A stretch of DNA of 64,000 bases. It comes from SSF26 sp037443945 (lineage in GTDB: Bacteria; Chloroflexota; Anaerolineae; J102). Below the pieces are notes generated by a model. The model was not told where the DNA came from. It saw nothing but the letters and a program-made list of their open reading frames with translations, and searched no databases. Numbering within the stretch: position 1 is the stretch's first letter; every line of letters begins with the position of its first letter. Shown here piece by piece: positions 17,083-25,638 of the stretch. The position numbers and the translations under genes were made by a program. Location of the stretch: NCBI GenBank assembly GCA_037443945.1, contig JBBINH010000011.1, positions 1 to 64,000 of the forward strand, read 5' to 3'.

Positions 17083-18516
17083 TCAGTAGGCACCGTGACC
17101 GAGCAGCACTTTGGGGATGGTGCGCAGGAGAATGCTCAGGTCCAGAAACGGCGACCAGTTCTCAACGTAATAGATGTCGAGTAAGACCATTTCCTCGAAA
17201 CTGAGGTCCGAACGACCCGAGACCTGCCAGAGACCGGTGATGCCGGGCGTTACTTCCAGACGTTTGCGATGCCAGGGTTCGTAGGCCTCGACCTCTGCGG
17301 GTAAGGCCGGCCGCGGGCCTACCAGGCTCATCTCCCCGCGCAGGACGTTGAACAACTGCGGCAGTTCATCCAGACTGAATCGACGCAGAAACCGGCCCAC
17401 GCGGGTGGTACGGGGGTCATTGCGGATCTTGAACAGAGGGCCATCGGCCTCATTCAGCGCGGCCAGTTGCTGGCGTAGAGACTCGGCCTCGGCCACCATC
17501 GAGCGAAATTTGTAGGTATTGAAAGGCACGCCGTTTTTACCGATCCGTTTTTGCACGAAGAAGACGGGTCCCGGCGAATCGAGACGAATGAGCAGGGCTA
17601 TGACAGCGAACAAGGGCAGGAGCAAGACCAACGCCACCGTCGACACGACCAGATCAACCGTGCGCTTGAAGACCAGACGCGTGCCGGCGATGGAGACGTA
17701 TTTGACACCGAGCAGAGGAATGCCGTCCAGCACCTCGACATCGACCCGATCCAGGCTCATCTGCAGGACATCGGGCACCACCCGGGCAGGGACGCCGTGG
17801 CGTTCGCACTGGCTGAGCATGCTGATGATGCGACGGTGGTATTGCCAGGGCAGGGTGATGATGACCTCATCAACCTTGCCGGCCTGTAACAAGGAAGGCA
17901 GATTATCAAGCGAGCCCAGGCCTACAAAAGGCCCCAAATTGCGCTGTCCGCGTTCGGGGTCATCGTCGAGAAAACCGATGACCTGATAGCCCCAATGGCG
18001 ATTGGCCAGCATGATACGCATAATGTGCCGACTGCTCTCGCCGGCCCCGATCAGCAAGACGCGCTTGATGCCGATACCGCGACGGCGCAACCAGCCGAGT
18101 ATCCCGCGATTGAGCACACGGAAGCCGGCCGTCAGCAGCAAAATGAGCGTGCCGGCAATGCCATACACCAGCCGCGAATGAAAAGCGGGCTGGAACATGT
18201 AGTTGCCCACCATCAGGACGAGCGTAACGCTGGCCGTACCGTTGAAAAGGCGATAGAGCTCGGTGAGATATCCGATCCCACGCGGAAGGTTGTAAAGCCC
18301 TTCCAGGGAAAAAGCTATAATCACTAATCCCGCTGCTAACACCGCCACGCGAGCATAGAAATCAAAATCGGTGTAGAAAGCGGGATCGACCTGACGATAC
18401 CACTGCAGTTGATAACGGATAAACCAGGCCAGATAAAAGGCCAACACCACCAAAGCGGCGTCGCCTGCTATCAGCAAAGCCTTGTGTAGACGCAAGAGCC
18501 GTTCCGCCAGCCTCAT
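17083..18516 (-). CDS. Undecaprenyl-phosphate sugar phosphotransferase (WcaJ-like)
   Basis: Polyisoprenyl-phosphate hexose-1-phosphate transferase (477 aa) that starts lipid-linked exopolysaccharide repeat synthesis. About four N-terminal TM segments are followed by a Rossmann-like CoA-binding_3 domain (RVLLIGAGESSRHIMRIML). The catalytic bacterial sugar transferase domain has KRTVDLVVS, FFVQKRIGKNGVPF, TYKFRSMV, RRFSLDELPQLFNVLRGEMS and VGPRPALP, then TPGITGLWQVSGRSDLSFEE. The ATG at 18516 is preferred over 18570 because it overlaps the upstream GT4 stop codon (ATGA) and starts the TM region directly (MRLAERLLRLHKALL). It probably works with the coupled GT4 enzyme. Confidence 0.93.
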   Translation of the reverse strand: MRLAERLLRLHKALLIAGDAALVVLAFYLAWFIRYQLQWYRQVDPAFYTDFDFYARVAVLAAGLVIIAFSLEGLYNLPRGIGYLTELYRLFNGTASVTLVLMVGNYMFQPAFHSRLVYGIAGTLILLLTAGFRVLNRGILGWLRRRGIGIKRVLLIGAGESSRHIMRIMLANRHWGYQVIGFLDDDPERGQRNLGPFVGLGSLDNLPSLLQAGKVDEVIITLPWQYHRRIISMLSQCERHGVPARVVPDVLQMSLDRVDVEVLDGIPLLGVKYVSIAGTRLVFKRTVDLVVSTVALVLLLPLFAVIALLIRLDSPGPVFFVQKRIGKNGVPFNTYKFRSMVAEAESLRQQLAALNEADGPLFKIRNDPRTTRVGRFLRRFSLDELPQLFNVLRGEMSLVGPRPALPAEVEAYEPWHRKRLEVTPGITGLWQVSGRSDLSFEEMVLLDIYYVENWSPFLDLSILLRTIPKVLLGHGAY

Positions 18517-19676
18517 GATGCCAAGATGCGTGCGTAGATAGCCGCCGTGGCGGCCGCAGTCTGGGTCCAATGAAAGCGTTGGGCCTGCTCCAAACCGGCT
18601 TTAACCATGGCCTCTCGGCGTACAGCATCGCTGGTAAGCACATCCAGAGCCTGGGCCAACCCTTCGACGTCATCAGGCGCCACCAACCAGGCAGCCGTCC
18701 CGGCTACCTCGGGCAAACTGCCGGCATCGGTGGTGATAACAGGCGTGCCACAAGCCATCGCTTCGATCACAGGTAAACCAAAACCTTCGTAGCGCGAGGG
18801 ATAAACGAATACCGTTGCCGCGTTGTAAAGCCAGGGCAGCGTTGCCGCCGGCACAAAACCGAGAAAGACCACATGAGCCGTCAGATCCAGCCGGGCCACG
18901 CGGGCAAAAATGCCTTCGTAATCCCAGCCGCGTCCGCCGGCAATGAGTAAGGGCAACGGTTGCGCACTTCGACGTCGATAGAGGGCATAGGCATCGATCA
19001 AGACGCCGTAATTTTTGCGTGGTTCCAGCGTGCCTACGCTGAGAATAAACTGCTCCGGCCAGCCGGCCTGACGCCGCCACGCCGCCACCGCCACCGGGTC
19101 ACGGACAAAAAAAGTGGAATCCACGCCGTTGTAAACAACCTCGATGCGTTGGAGGGGAACGCCGAGCAACCGGGTGAGCTCGCCGGCCGTGGCTCGGGAT
19201 ACGGCGATTACCCGATCCGCCCGCCGACAGCTGGCGGCCGTTATGCGCGACAAATAGAACCGGTTGGCAGGAGCAAAAGCGTGGGGGAACCGCAAAAAGC
19301 TGAGATCGTGAACGGTAACCACGGACGGCCCGGACCAGGCCAACGGCAACGCATAGGCCAGGCCGTGCAACAAAGCCACCCGATCGTGCCGGGCCTGCCG
19401 GGGGAGTACAAACTGCTCCCAGAGGATGCGATAGGCGGGTTTTTGCGTCAGCACCGGCGCCCGGACCAGGGCCAAGCCTGTCGGCGCCTGATAAGCCGGG
19501 TCGCCGACATAGGCCAGATAGCGCTGCGGCTTCGAGATCGGGACAGTGGGTAATGCCCGCAGCAAATGGGCGCTGTAGGTATGGATGCCGGCGCCACGAT
19601 AACTTGCCGCCGTTGAAAGCAAGGTGGCCACCAGGCCAACACACGGGGCTATCGATTCCATGTCGCCGGGGTGCAC
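18513..19676 (-). CDS. Family 4 glycosyltransferase
   Basis: A GT-B retaining glycosyltransferase of about 387 residues. The N-terminal acceptor half contains SYRGAGIHTYSAHLL. The C-terminal donor half shows LSVGTLEPRKNYGVLIDAY and the signature YPSRYEGFGLPVIEAMACG with E-x7-E, then VITTDAGSLPEVAG. It likely extends a lipid-linked oligosaccharide begun by the coupled WcaJ-like protein. An ATG at 19685 overlaps a TATAAT box; the in-frame GTG at 19676 lies 7 nt after that box, so a leaderless GTG start is proposed, with Met 19661 as a further alternative. Confidence 0.9.
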   Translation of the reverse strand: MHPGDMESIAPCVGLVATLLSTAASYRGAGIHTYSAHLLRALPTVPISKPQRYLAYVGDPAYQAPTGLALVRAPVLTQKPAYRILWEQFVLPRQARHDRVALLHGLAYALPLAWSGPSVVTVHDLSFLRFPHAFAPANRFYLSRITAASCRRADRVIAVSRATAGELTRLLGVPLQRIEVVYNGVDSTFFVRDPVAVAAWRRQAGWPEQFILSVGTLEPRKNYGVLIDAYALYRRRSAQPLPLLIAGGRGWDYEGIFARVARLDLTAHVVFLGFVPAATLPWLYNAATVFVYPSRYEGFGLPVIEAMACGTPVITTDAGSLPEVAGTAAWLVAPDDVEGLAQALDVLTSDAVRREAMVKAGLEQAQRFHWTQTAAATAAIYARILAS

Positions 19677-19683
19677 GCCGCCC

Positions 19684-19713
19684 ATTATATGCCAAAGCCG
19701 ATATCAGGGTTAA
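19684..19713 (-). promoter_or_regulatory. Promoter of the GT4-wcaJ-like pair, predicted leaderless
   Basis: TTAACC (19708-19713), 18 nt, TATAAT (19684-19689) on the complement, ending 7 nt before GTG 19676. Confidence 0.5.
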
Positions 19714-19819
19714 TCGGCAACAAACCCAGAAGCCATGTGCAAAACGCCATAGCCGCCTTGCGATCAGGCCCTTGGGCCTTCACCGGGCCCTCGGTCGTCC
19801 TCGCCGCAAGAAGGCTCCC

Positions 19820-20521
19820 TCAACGCGGCACAATGGTTACCCTGCGGTTCTCCCCCTCACCGATGCTCTCGGTAAAGACGTCACTGCGGTTGTTGAGCGC
19901 CAGATGGATGATGCGCCGCTCGCGTGCGGGCATGGCTTCGAGGACGATGGTACGTTTCTCACTGACGGCCCGCGCGGCCATCGTCTCGGCCAGACGGCGC
20001 AGGCTGTATTCGCGACGTCGCTTATAGTGTTCAACATCGACCTCGATCGGCGGCCAGCTATGGGTATACTTGTTGACCACCAGCCGCACCAGGTGTTGAA
20101 TGGCATCAAGCGTTTCGCCACGACGTCCGATAAGGAGACTGAGGTCATCCCCGGCGATATTCAGGTAATAACCCACGGCACCGTCCGAACCGGGAGGCAT
20201 GACCGTACCTTCGATCTGCGCCTTCAGGTCCATGCGCTCGATCAGGCCCTGCAGGAAGGCACGAGCAATGGCCAGAATCTCCAGGTGCGCTTCTGTCGGT
20301 GTGAACGCAACGGCGGCGATTCCCTCAGTCCCTGTTTCGGCCGGTTTTGTTTCGGTGCCTCGTGGGTGGAGCCGTACCCGTGCCGGTCTGCCCCCGACGC
20401 CCAGGACACCGCTATGGCCTTCATCCAGGACTTCGATCTCGACATCGGCTCGTTGCAGGCCCTCGGCCCGCAAACCCGCTTCGATGGCTTCGGTCACCGT
20501 GCGACCGGTGTACTCACGCAT
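19820..20521 (-). CDS. jag: Jag/EloR RNA-binding protein
   Basis: A 233-residue cytosolic RNA-binding protein encoded after yidC, as in many bacteria. The N-terminal Jag_N segment (TGRTVTEAIEAGLRAEGLQ and VLGVGGRPARVRL) is followed by a KH domain (about 90-165; DDLSLLIGRRGETLDAIQHL contains the GxxG-like loop RRGE) and an R3H domain ending in ARERRIIHLALNNRSDV. EloR/Jag homologues influence cell elongation in Gram-positive bacteria. A GGAGGAG element precedes the ATG. Confidence 0.95.
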   Translation of the reverse strand: MREYTGRTVTEAIEAGLRAEGLQRADVEIEVLDEGHSGVLGVGGRPARVRLHPRGTETKPAETGTEGIAAVAFTPTEAHLEILAIARAFLQGLIERMDLKAQIEGTVMPPGSDGAVGYYLNIAGDDLSLLIGRRGETLDAIQHLVRLVVNKYTHSWPPIEVDVEHYKRRREYSLRRLAETMAARAVSEKRTIVLEAMPARERRIIHLALNNRSDVFTESIGEGENRRVTIVPR

Positions 20522-20576
20522 AACTCCTCCGCATGACGGCGTCTATTCCGAAAGGCGCTCCCAGGCCGCAACCTCC

Positions 20577-21641
20577 TCAGCGGCGACGGCGTCGCTTGCG
20601 CCGAGGCGTAGGCGCCGCTGCCGCCGCAGCCCGGACCGGCGCTGCTTCGGCGGTCTCGGTCACGGCGGTCTTCCCATCCGCCGAAACGGCCGCTTCGGTT
20701 TCGAGGGCCGACTCGCTCTCCCCCGTTCCGCCCAAGGTCGCGGCGGTCAGCGCGGCTGCGTCGGCATCCCAACGATGCGCTTGCCGATTGACATAATATT
20801 GCTGGGCAATGGCCAGGATGTTTCCCACGACCCAGTACAGGCTCATCCCCGAAGGCACCTGCAGCGAGAAGAAAACAAACATGAGGGTCATCAAAATGGC
20901 CATCTGGCTCATCATGTTCGCCGCCGGATTGTCCGGATCCGGAGCCGGCTGACTCGTCTGGCTCATTTTGGTGAGGGCATACTGGCTGATGGCCAACACC
21001 GCCGGCAGGACAAGATAGGGCCAAACATTGGGTTGCGCCAATTTGGTCAACGAGAAGTTTTCGGTCAGCCAGCCGAGACCGCCGATGTAGCTAGGATAGG
21101 CCAGGTCGGGGATGAAATAGAAGGGCGCCCCTTGCTTGAAGTCGCTCTGGACGATCAGACCCAGTAAGGCGTAATAAAAGGCAAAAAGGATGGGCATCTG
21201 CAGCAGCGTCGGCAAACACCCGGCCATCTGAGCCTGCGTGATGCCATGCTTCTGATAGAGCCGCATCTGCTCTTCCTGGAGCTTTTGCCGGTCTTTGGCG
21301 TACTTTTTCTTGATGGCCTCCAACTCAGGCTGGAGGGCCTTCATCTTGGCTTGGGCCACGCGCATCAACCGCATCTGCCGGATACCCAGAGGCAACAGCA
21401 AAATGCGGATGAGCACGGCCACCAGGATAATGGCCCATCCCCAGGCATAGGCCACCCCCAGCGGCGTCAACAGCCGATAAAACAGAATCATCGCCTGCCG
21501 CAGCGGATAGGCCAGAGGCTCGAAAAGACCGGGATTATACACCGCTTGCCCGGTCTGGGGGTCGATCTGGACACCCCCACAACCGCTGAGCACCAGGGCG
21601 AAGAGCAACAAAAGCGGTAGCAATCTGACAAAACGGTTCAC
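20577..21641 (-). CDS. yidC: Membrane protein insertase YidC
   Basis: YidC/Oxa1 insertase (about 354 aa) that folds proteins into the cytoplasmic membrane. The N-terminus is a lipoprotein signal (LLLLFALVLSGCGG), as in Gram-positive-type YidC/SpoIIIJ, with no large periplasmic domain. The conserved core includes LLTPLGVAYAWGWAIILVAV, then RQMRLMRVAQAKMKALQPE, a charged cytoplasmic hairpin with coiled coil, GCLPTLLQMPILFAFYYAL and the last TM GMSLYWVVGNILAIAQQYYV. The tail is very basic (RRKRRRRR), which favours ribosome contact. GTG at 21641 is preferred, with GGTGGAG upstream, over an in-frame TTG at 21680. Confidence 0.95.
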   Translation of the reverse strand: MNRFVRLLPLLLLFALVLSGCGGVQIDPQTGQAVYNPGLFEPLAYPLRQAMILFYRLLTPLGVAYAWGWAIILVAVLIRILLLPLGIRQMRLMRVAQAKMKALQPELEAIKKKYAKDRQKLQEEQMRLYQKHGITQAQMAGCLPTLLQMPILFAFYYALLGLIVQSDFKQGAPFYFIPDLAYPSYIGGLGWLTENFSLTKLAQPNVWPYLVLPAVLAISQYALTKMSQTSQPAPDPDNPAANMMSQMAILMTLMFVFFSLQVPSGMSLYWVVGNILAIAQQYYVNRQAHRWDADAAALTAATLGGTGESESALETEAAVSADGKTAVTETAEAAPVRAAAAAAPTPRRKRRRRR

Positions 21642-21689
21642 AGCAAACTCCACCGTCAGCACAGGGACGGATTGGCACAAAAACGGGGA

Positions 21690-21905
21690 TCAATCGGGAA
21701 CGGGGTCATAACCGCCGGCACGGAAGGGATGGCATCGGGCTATCCGTTTGATGCCCAGCCAGGTTCCTCGCCAGATGCCGTGTTTGGCAATGGCCTCGTA
21801 GGTGTATTGCGAGCAGGTCGGCTGGTAGATGCAGGTGCTCCCCAACAACGGGGAAAGAAAACGCTGATACCCGCGAATGAGGGCGAGGAGAAACCGTTGG
21901 GCCAT
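21690..21905 (-). CDS. yidD: Membrane protein insertion efficiency factor YidD
   Basis: A 71-residue protein of the DUF37/YidD family that assists YidC-dependent insertion. The family core is clear: RGYQRFLSPLLGSTCIYQPT, then CSQYTYEAI, and RIARCHPFRAGGYDPVP with the three conserved Cys. The ATG at 21905, 5 nt after the rnpA stop, gives the usual length; the longer frame to 22040 simply overlaps rnpA. Confidence 0.95.
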   Translation of the reverse strand: MAQRFLLALIRGYQRFLSPLLGSTCIYQPTCSQYTYEAIAKHGIWRGTWLGIKRIARCHPFRAGGYDPVPD

Positions 21906-21910
21906 CGGAC

Positions 21911-22282
21911 TCAACTTGAAGAGGCGACAGGCATCATACCCGGCGCCGGTTGCAGAAGCCCGGCCTGCTGCAAAAGCTGTCGGCATTCGGCCTGGACCTC
22001 CGGCAGGCGAGCCTTGACAATAGCAGGGCGGGCAATACACACGATATCCCAGCCCGGCGCAATGGCGGCCATCTGCAAGCGCATGGCTTCCCGCATCAGA
22101 CGACGGGCGCGATTACGTTGCACCGCCTTGCCCACCCGACGACTGGCAGTGAACCCAAAACGACTGTACGGCAGCTCGTTGGGCAGATACACGATGAGCA
22201 AAAAGCGACCGTGGCGGTTTTGACCCTGGCGTCGCACTTGTTCAAAGCGCTCATGCGCCCGCAGACGATAACGACGACGCAC
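21911..22282 (-). CDS. rnpA: Ribonuclease P protein component
   Basis: Protein subunit (123 aa) of RNase P, which trims tRNA 5' leaders together with the rnpB RNA (not in the window). Signature residues are RFGFTASRRVGKAVQRNRAR and RLMREAMR, the RNR-box that contacts RNA. Start is GTG at 22282, 19 nt after rpmH, in the conserved rpmH-rnpA order. The Ser-rich C-terminal tail is family-typical in being variable. Confidence 0.95.
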   Translation of the reverse strand: MRRRYRLRAHERFEQVRRQGQNRHGRFLLIVYLPNELPYSRFGFTASRRVGKAVQRNRARRLMREAMRLQMAAIAPGWDIVCIARPAIVKARLPEVQAECRQLLQQAGLLQPAPGMMPVASSS

Positions 22283-22301
22283 CGACGGCCATGAGGAACG
22301 G

Positions 22302-22436
22302 TCAAACGGTCAGGCGGATACGACCGCGCAAAAGACGGCGCTTGAGCACATTGCGTCCGGCGCGCGTGCGCATGCGCTTGCGAAAACCATGGGTGCGAAA
22401 GCGTTTGCGGACTTTGGGCTGCCAGGTTCGTTTCAT
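22302..22436 (-). CDS. rpmH: 50S ribosomal protein L34
   Basis: A 44-codon gene. The product begins MKRTWQPKVRKRFRTHGFRK and continues RMRTRAGRNVLKRRLLRGRI, the very basic L34 sequence with near-family-consensus HGF-RMRT-GR-VL-RRR. First gene of the rpmH-rnpA-yidD-yidC-jag operon. Confidence 0.98.
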   Translation of the reverse strand: MKRTWQPKVRKRFRTHGFRKRMRTRAGRNVLKRRLLRGRIRLTV

Positions 22437-22505
22437 AGAGGACCTCGTAAGAGCTCAGGAATGACGGGCCAATGCCCGGATAACGACGGCGCGAATGCAT
22501 AAAAG

Positions 22506-22529
22506 CTGGGAGGCGATACCGCCTCCCAG
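22506..22529 (-). promoter_or_regulatory. Perfect 10-bp hairpin at the start of the rpmH leader
   Basis: CTGGGAGGCG/CGCCTCCCAG with a GTAT loop, followed on the minus strand by CTTTTATG. It begins about 8 nt downstream of the expected transcription start, so it caps the 5' end of the rpmH message. The short T-run would allow weak termination, so stabiliser and attenuator are both possible. Confidence 0.6.
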
Positions 22530-22543
22530 GGACGTAACAGCCT

Positions 22544-22572
22544 ATTATAGCCCCGACCGACAAGAGGGCCAA
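22544..22572 (-). promoter_or_regulatory. Promoter of the rpmH-rnpA-yidD-yidC-jag operon
   Basis: TTGGCC (22567-22572), 17 nt, TATAAT (22544-22549) on the complement, with a leader of about 100 nt to rpmH. Confidence 0.75.
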
Positions 22573-22619
22573 ATTGACCCGGACTTGGCGTAGCGGGCGT
22601 CGGTACGAGCGCCCATGTC

Positions 22620-23648
22620 CTACAGCCGAGTGTCGGCGATGACCTCGGCCACCCGCACCGGGCGCCGCTCGCGCAACGACCGTTGCGCCGCCAGGGCAAT
22701 GACCACGGCCTGACGGCCATCATAGCCCGAGACGGGCGGCGGTTTGTCCTCCTGTAAGCACTCCACAAAGGCCATCATCTCGGCCAGAAACGACTCGGTA
22801 TAACGTTCCATGAAGAAGTACAGCGGCAGGGCCGAATGCACCCCATGGGCATCGCTGAGGACAAGGCTATCGGGCGTCCGATTGCCCACCACCACCATGC
22901 CATCCGAACCGAAGACCTCGACGCGCTGGTCATAGCCGTAGACGGCCCGACGGCTGTTGTCAATGGCGCCGAGCGCGCCGCCTTGGAATCGCAGCAAAAC
23001 GATTGCCGTGTCGATATCGCCGGCGGCGCCGATGGCCGGATCCACCAGCACACTGCCGGCGGCGAACACCTCCTCGACCTCACCGCCGAGATAACGGGCC
23101 ATATCGAAATCGTGGATGGTCATATCCAGAAAAAGCCCACCCGACACGCGCACGTAGGCCAGGGGAGGTGGCGCCGGATCGCGGCTGGTGATGCGCAAGA
23201 CGTGCACGGTGCCGATGGTCCCATCCGCCACCAAGGTGCGCGCCTTGCGAAAACCGGGATCAAACCGGCGATTGAATCCCACCATCAGTTTGACTCCGGC
23301 GGCCGCCACCGCTTGCAGGGCCTGATCAATGCGGGCCAGGTCCAGATCGATGGGCTTCTCGCAGAAAATGTGCTTACCGGCCTGGGCGGCCGCCATGATG
23401 AAGTGGGCATGGGTATCCGTACTGGAACAAATGGCCACGGCGGTGATGTCCGGATCGTCGAGCAGATAGCGCGGATCGGTATAGGCCGGCACCCCCCAAC
23501 GCGCGGCCAACTCGGCGGCGGCCGTGGCCTTGATGTCGGCAACGGCGGCCAAGCGCGCCGTCGGTATGCGCGTGGCCAGATGCTCGGCGTGGACACGCCC
23601 GATCCGTCCGGCGCCGATCACACCGATGTTGATGGGAGGGGTTGGCAT
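22620..23648 (-). CDS. iolG: myo-Inositol 2-dehydrogenase (Gfo/Idh/MocA family)
   Basis: NAD-dependent oxidation of myo-inositol (or a stereoisomer) to 2-keto-inositol. It is a 342-residue two-domain protein: Rossmann GVIGAGRIGRVHAEHL, the family signature HIFCEKPIDLDL (EKP lysine), and the catalytic stretch GGLFLDMTIHDFDMARYL with the Asp/His pair. It is the last gene of the inositol operon and the second iolG-type gene in it. The duplicate may handle another isomer (scyllo- or chiro-inositol), as seen for IolX/IolW-type enzymes; this is inference. Confidence 0.88.
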   Translation of the reverse strand: MPTPPINIGVIGAGRIGRVHAEHLATRIPTARLAAVADIKATAAAELAARWGVPAYTDPRYLLDDPDITAVAICSSTDTHAHFIMAAAQAGKHIFCEKPIDLDLARIDQALQAVAAAGVKLMVGFNRRFDPGFRKARTLVADGTIGTVHVLRITSRDPAPPPLAYVRVSGGLFLDMTIHDFDMARYLGGEVEEVFAAGSVLVDPAIGAAGDIDTAIVLLRFQGGALGAIDNSRRAVYGYDQRVEVFGSDGMVVVGNRTPDSLVLSDAHGVHSALPLYFFMERYTESFLAEMMAFVECLQEDKPPPVSGYDGRQAVVIALAAQRSLRERRPVRVAEVIADTRL

Positions 23649-23704
23649 TGGTGTTTGCGGATCAACGAAAATAAGGATTTTTTAGAAGAAGATGTATTGC
23701 ACAA

Positions 23705-24604
23705 CTACAGGCCAATATCGCGCAGAAACGCACGATTGCGCGCAGCCGATTGTTTCGGCGTACCCATGGCGGGCAAGACGTCCTGCTCGACCACGATCCA
23801 GCCGTCATAGCCCAGGCGTTCCAGCTCGGCCTTGATGGCCGGGAAAGGCACGTCCCCGCGGCCCAATTCGCAGAACACGCCTTCGCGCACGCTGCGGAAG
23901 TAGTCCCAACCTTCGGCACGGCCGCGCGCGACCACGTGGGGGTCACAGTCCTTGAAGTGGATGTGACGGATACGGTCGGCATGACGTCGCAGTCCTTCCA
24001 GCGGATCGCCGCCCCCGAAGCGGTAATGGCCTGTATCGAAACACAACCCGACCAGCTCGGGATCGGTCAGCGCCAAAAGCTGTTCTACTTCGGCAGGCGT
24101 TTCCACATAACCGGCGCAGTGGTGATGGAAGAGGGTGCGCAGTCCCGTGGCATCGCGCACGCGGCGGGCAATGCGGTTGACTCCGGCCGCGAACACACGC
24201 CAGCCCTCGGCCGTCAGACCGTGTTCGGGGCGAATACGGCCGGCGTTTTGCGTGCGGACCGGGTCGCGGCCGTTATCGTCGGCCAGGATCAAAAACGGCG
24301 CCGTCCCGGCCACGACCGCCAGCAAGTGCGCCGTGCGCAGGGCGGCCTCTTCGCCGTCGGCATGCGCGTCGGGATCGGCCAGCGGCACGGGCACAAAAGC
24401 GCCCAAGAGCGCCAGCCCCCGCCGTTCCAGCTCCCTACGCAGGAGGGGCGGATCGGTAGGCATAAAGCCCCAATCGCCCAGTTCGGTGCCTTCGTAACCG
24501 GTTTCCCGCATTTCATCCAGCACCTGGGCATAACCGGCCGTTTCTCCCGGCAGTCCGAATTCAAGCACGCCCCATGAACAGGGCGCATTGGCCACACGGA
24601 TCAT
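23705..24604 (-). CDS. iolE: 2-keto-myo-inositol dehydratase (IolE-like)
   Basis: Dehydrates 2-keto-myo-inositol to 3D-trihydroxycyclohexane-1,2-dione, step two of the pathway. The 299-residue AP-endonuclease-2-like TIM barrel opens with VANAPCSWGVLEF, a hallmark of IolE/IolH proteins, and carries metal-ligand candidates FHHHCAGYVET, LCFDTGHYRFGGGDP, HIHFKDCDP and the Glu in IVVEQDVLP. The start overlaps the preceding iolG stop (ATGA), so translation is coupled. Confidence 0.88.
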   Translation of the reverse strand: MIRVANAPCSWGVLEFGLPGETAGYAQVLDEMRETGYEGTELGDWGFMPTDPPLLRRELERRGLALLGAFVPVPLADPDAHADGEEAALRTAHLLAVVAGTAPFLILADDNGRDPVRTQNAGRIRPEHGLTAEGWRVFAAGVNRIARRVRDATGLRTLFHHHCAGYVETPAEVEQLLALTDPELVGLCFDTGHYRFGGGDPLEGLRRHADRIRHIHFKDCDPHVVARGRAEGWDYFRSVREGVFCELGRGDVPFPAIKAELERLGYDGWIVVEQDVLPAMGTPKQSAARNRAFLRDIGL

Positions 24605-25638
24605 GGCATCACCTCCCCATGAGGAGTCAGCACCTCGGCTACCTCGACAACCCGCCCTTCGTCGAGCGAGCGGGTAGCCGCCACGGCGATGGCCGTAGCG
24701 GCGCGGGCATCGGCACCCCCGATGGTGGGGGGACGGTCGTCGCGCACACAGGCCACAAAATCGGCCAGCTCGGCCGTGTAGGCATCGCCAAACCGTTCGC
24801 GAAAGTGCATGACGGCATCGTGTCGAATGCCCTGACGGGTCAGGGTCAGGAGGGCGGTCTGCTGCAGACGGCCGATGAAGAGGGCGCCGTCGGCGCCGAC
24901 GACCTCGGTGCGGATGTCATAGCCGTAGACCCCGTTGCGGCTGACATCCACGTTGCCGACGGCCTCATTGGCGAAGCGCAGATTGACCACGGCGTTGTCG
25001 ATATCGCCGGCAGTGCGAAGCTGCGGATACACCAGGCAGGCGCCCTCGCTGTGGACGCGCACCACCTCGCTGCCCATCAGCCAGCGGGCCAGGTCGAAAT
25101 CGTGAATGGCCATATCCATGATCAGACCCCCGCTGTTTTCACGGCGGGCGTATTCGACGCTGGTCGGCCCGGAATCGCGGCCTACGGCCTTGAACATGAC
25201 CGGTTGGCCGATAACGCCGGCCTCGATCTGGGCTTTGGCCGCCTGATAGGCCGCATCGAAACGCCGCATGAAGCCCACATACAGCATGACGCCCGCTGCC
25301 TCGGCGACGGCGATGGCCTCTTCACAGCCGGCCACGGTCAGGGCCAGAGGCTTTTCGCAGAAGATGTGCTTTCCGGCCGCCGCTGCCGCCCGGATCACCT
25401 TGACATGGGTGTTCGTCGGCGTCACGATCAAGACGGCCGGAATATCCCGCCGCGCCAGCAGCGCCCGGTAGTCGTCGTAGACGGTCGGGATACCCAGCCG
25501 GGCCGCTACGGCCTGAGCCTGCGCCGCGTTGACATCGGCCACCGCCACCAGATGGGCGGTCGGCACCCGCGTGACCAGACTCTCGGCCAGGATCTGACCC
25601 ATCCGGCCGGCCCCGATCAAACCCAGGGGAAGTCTCAT
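24601..25638 (-). CDS. iolG: Inositol 2-dehydrogenase (first iolG paralogue of the operon)
   Basis: A 345-residue Gfo/Idh/MocA dehydrogenase: LGLIGAGRMGQILAESL, KHIFCEKPLALTV, and GGLIMDMAIHDFDLARWLMG. It is clearly homologous to the protein encoded at 22620-23648 but divergent. It sits between iolD and iolE with 4-nt overlaps at both ends, so it is probably the main myo-inositol dehydrogenase of the operon. Substrate and NAD preference are inferred from context. Confidence 0.88.
   Translation of the reverse strand: MRLPLGLIGAGRMGQILAESLVTRVPTAHLVAVADVNAAQAQAVAARLGIPTVYDDYRALLARRDIPAVLIVTPTNTHVKVIRAAAAAGKHIFCEKPLALTVAGCEEAIAVAEAAGVMLYVGFMRRFDAAYQAAKAQIEAGVIGQPVMFKAVGRDSGPTSVEYARRENSGGLIMDMAIHDFDLARWLMGSEVVRVHSEGACLVYPQLRTAGDIDNAVVNLRFANEAVGNVDVSRNGVYGYDIRTEVVGADGALFIGRLQQTALLTLTRQGIRHDAVMHFRERFGDAYTAELADFVACVRDDRPPTIGGADARAATAIAVAATRSLDEGRVVEVAEVLTPHGEVMP

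Noticed and set aside
22302..22620. Possible oriC next to rpmH
   Set aside because: No dnaA gene and no cluster of TTATCCACA-type boxes in the gap; the region is explained by the rpmH promoter and leader.
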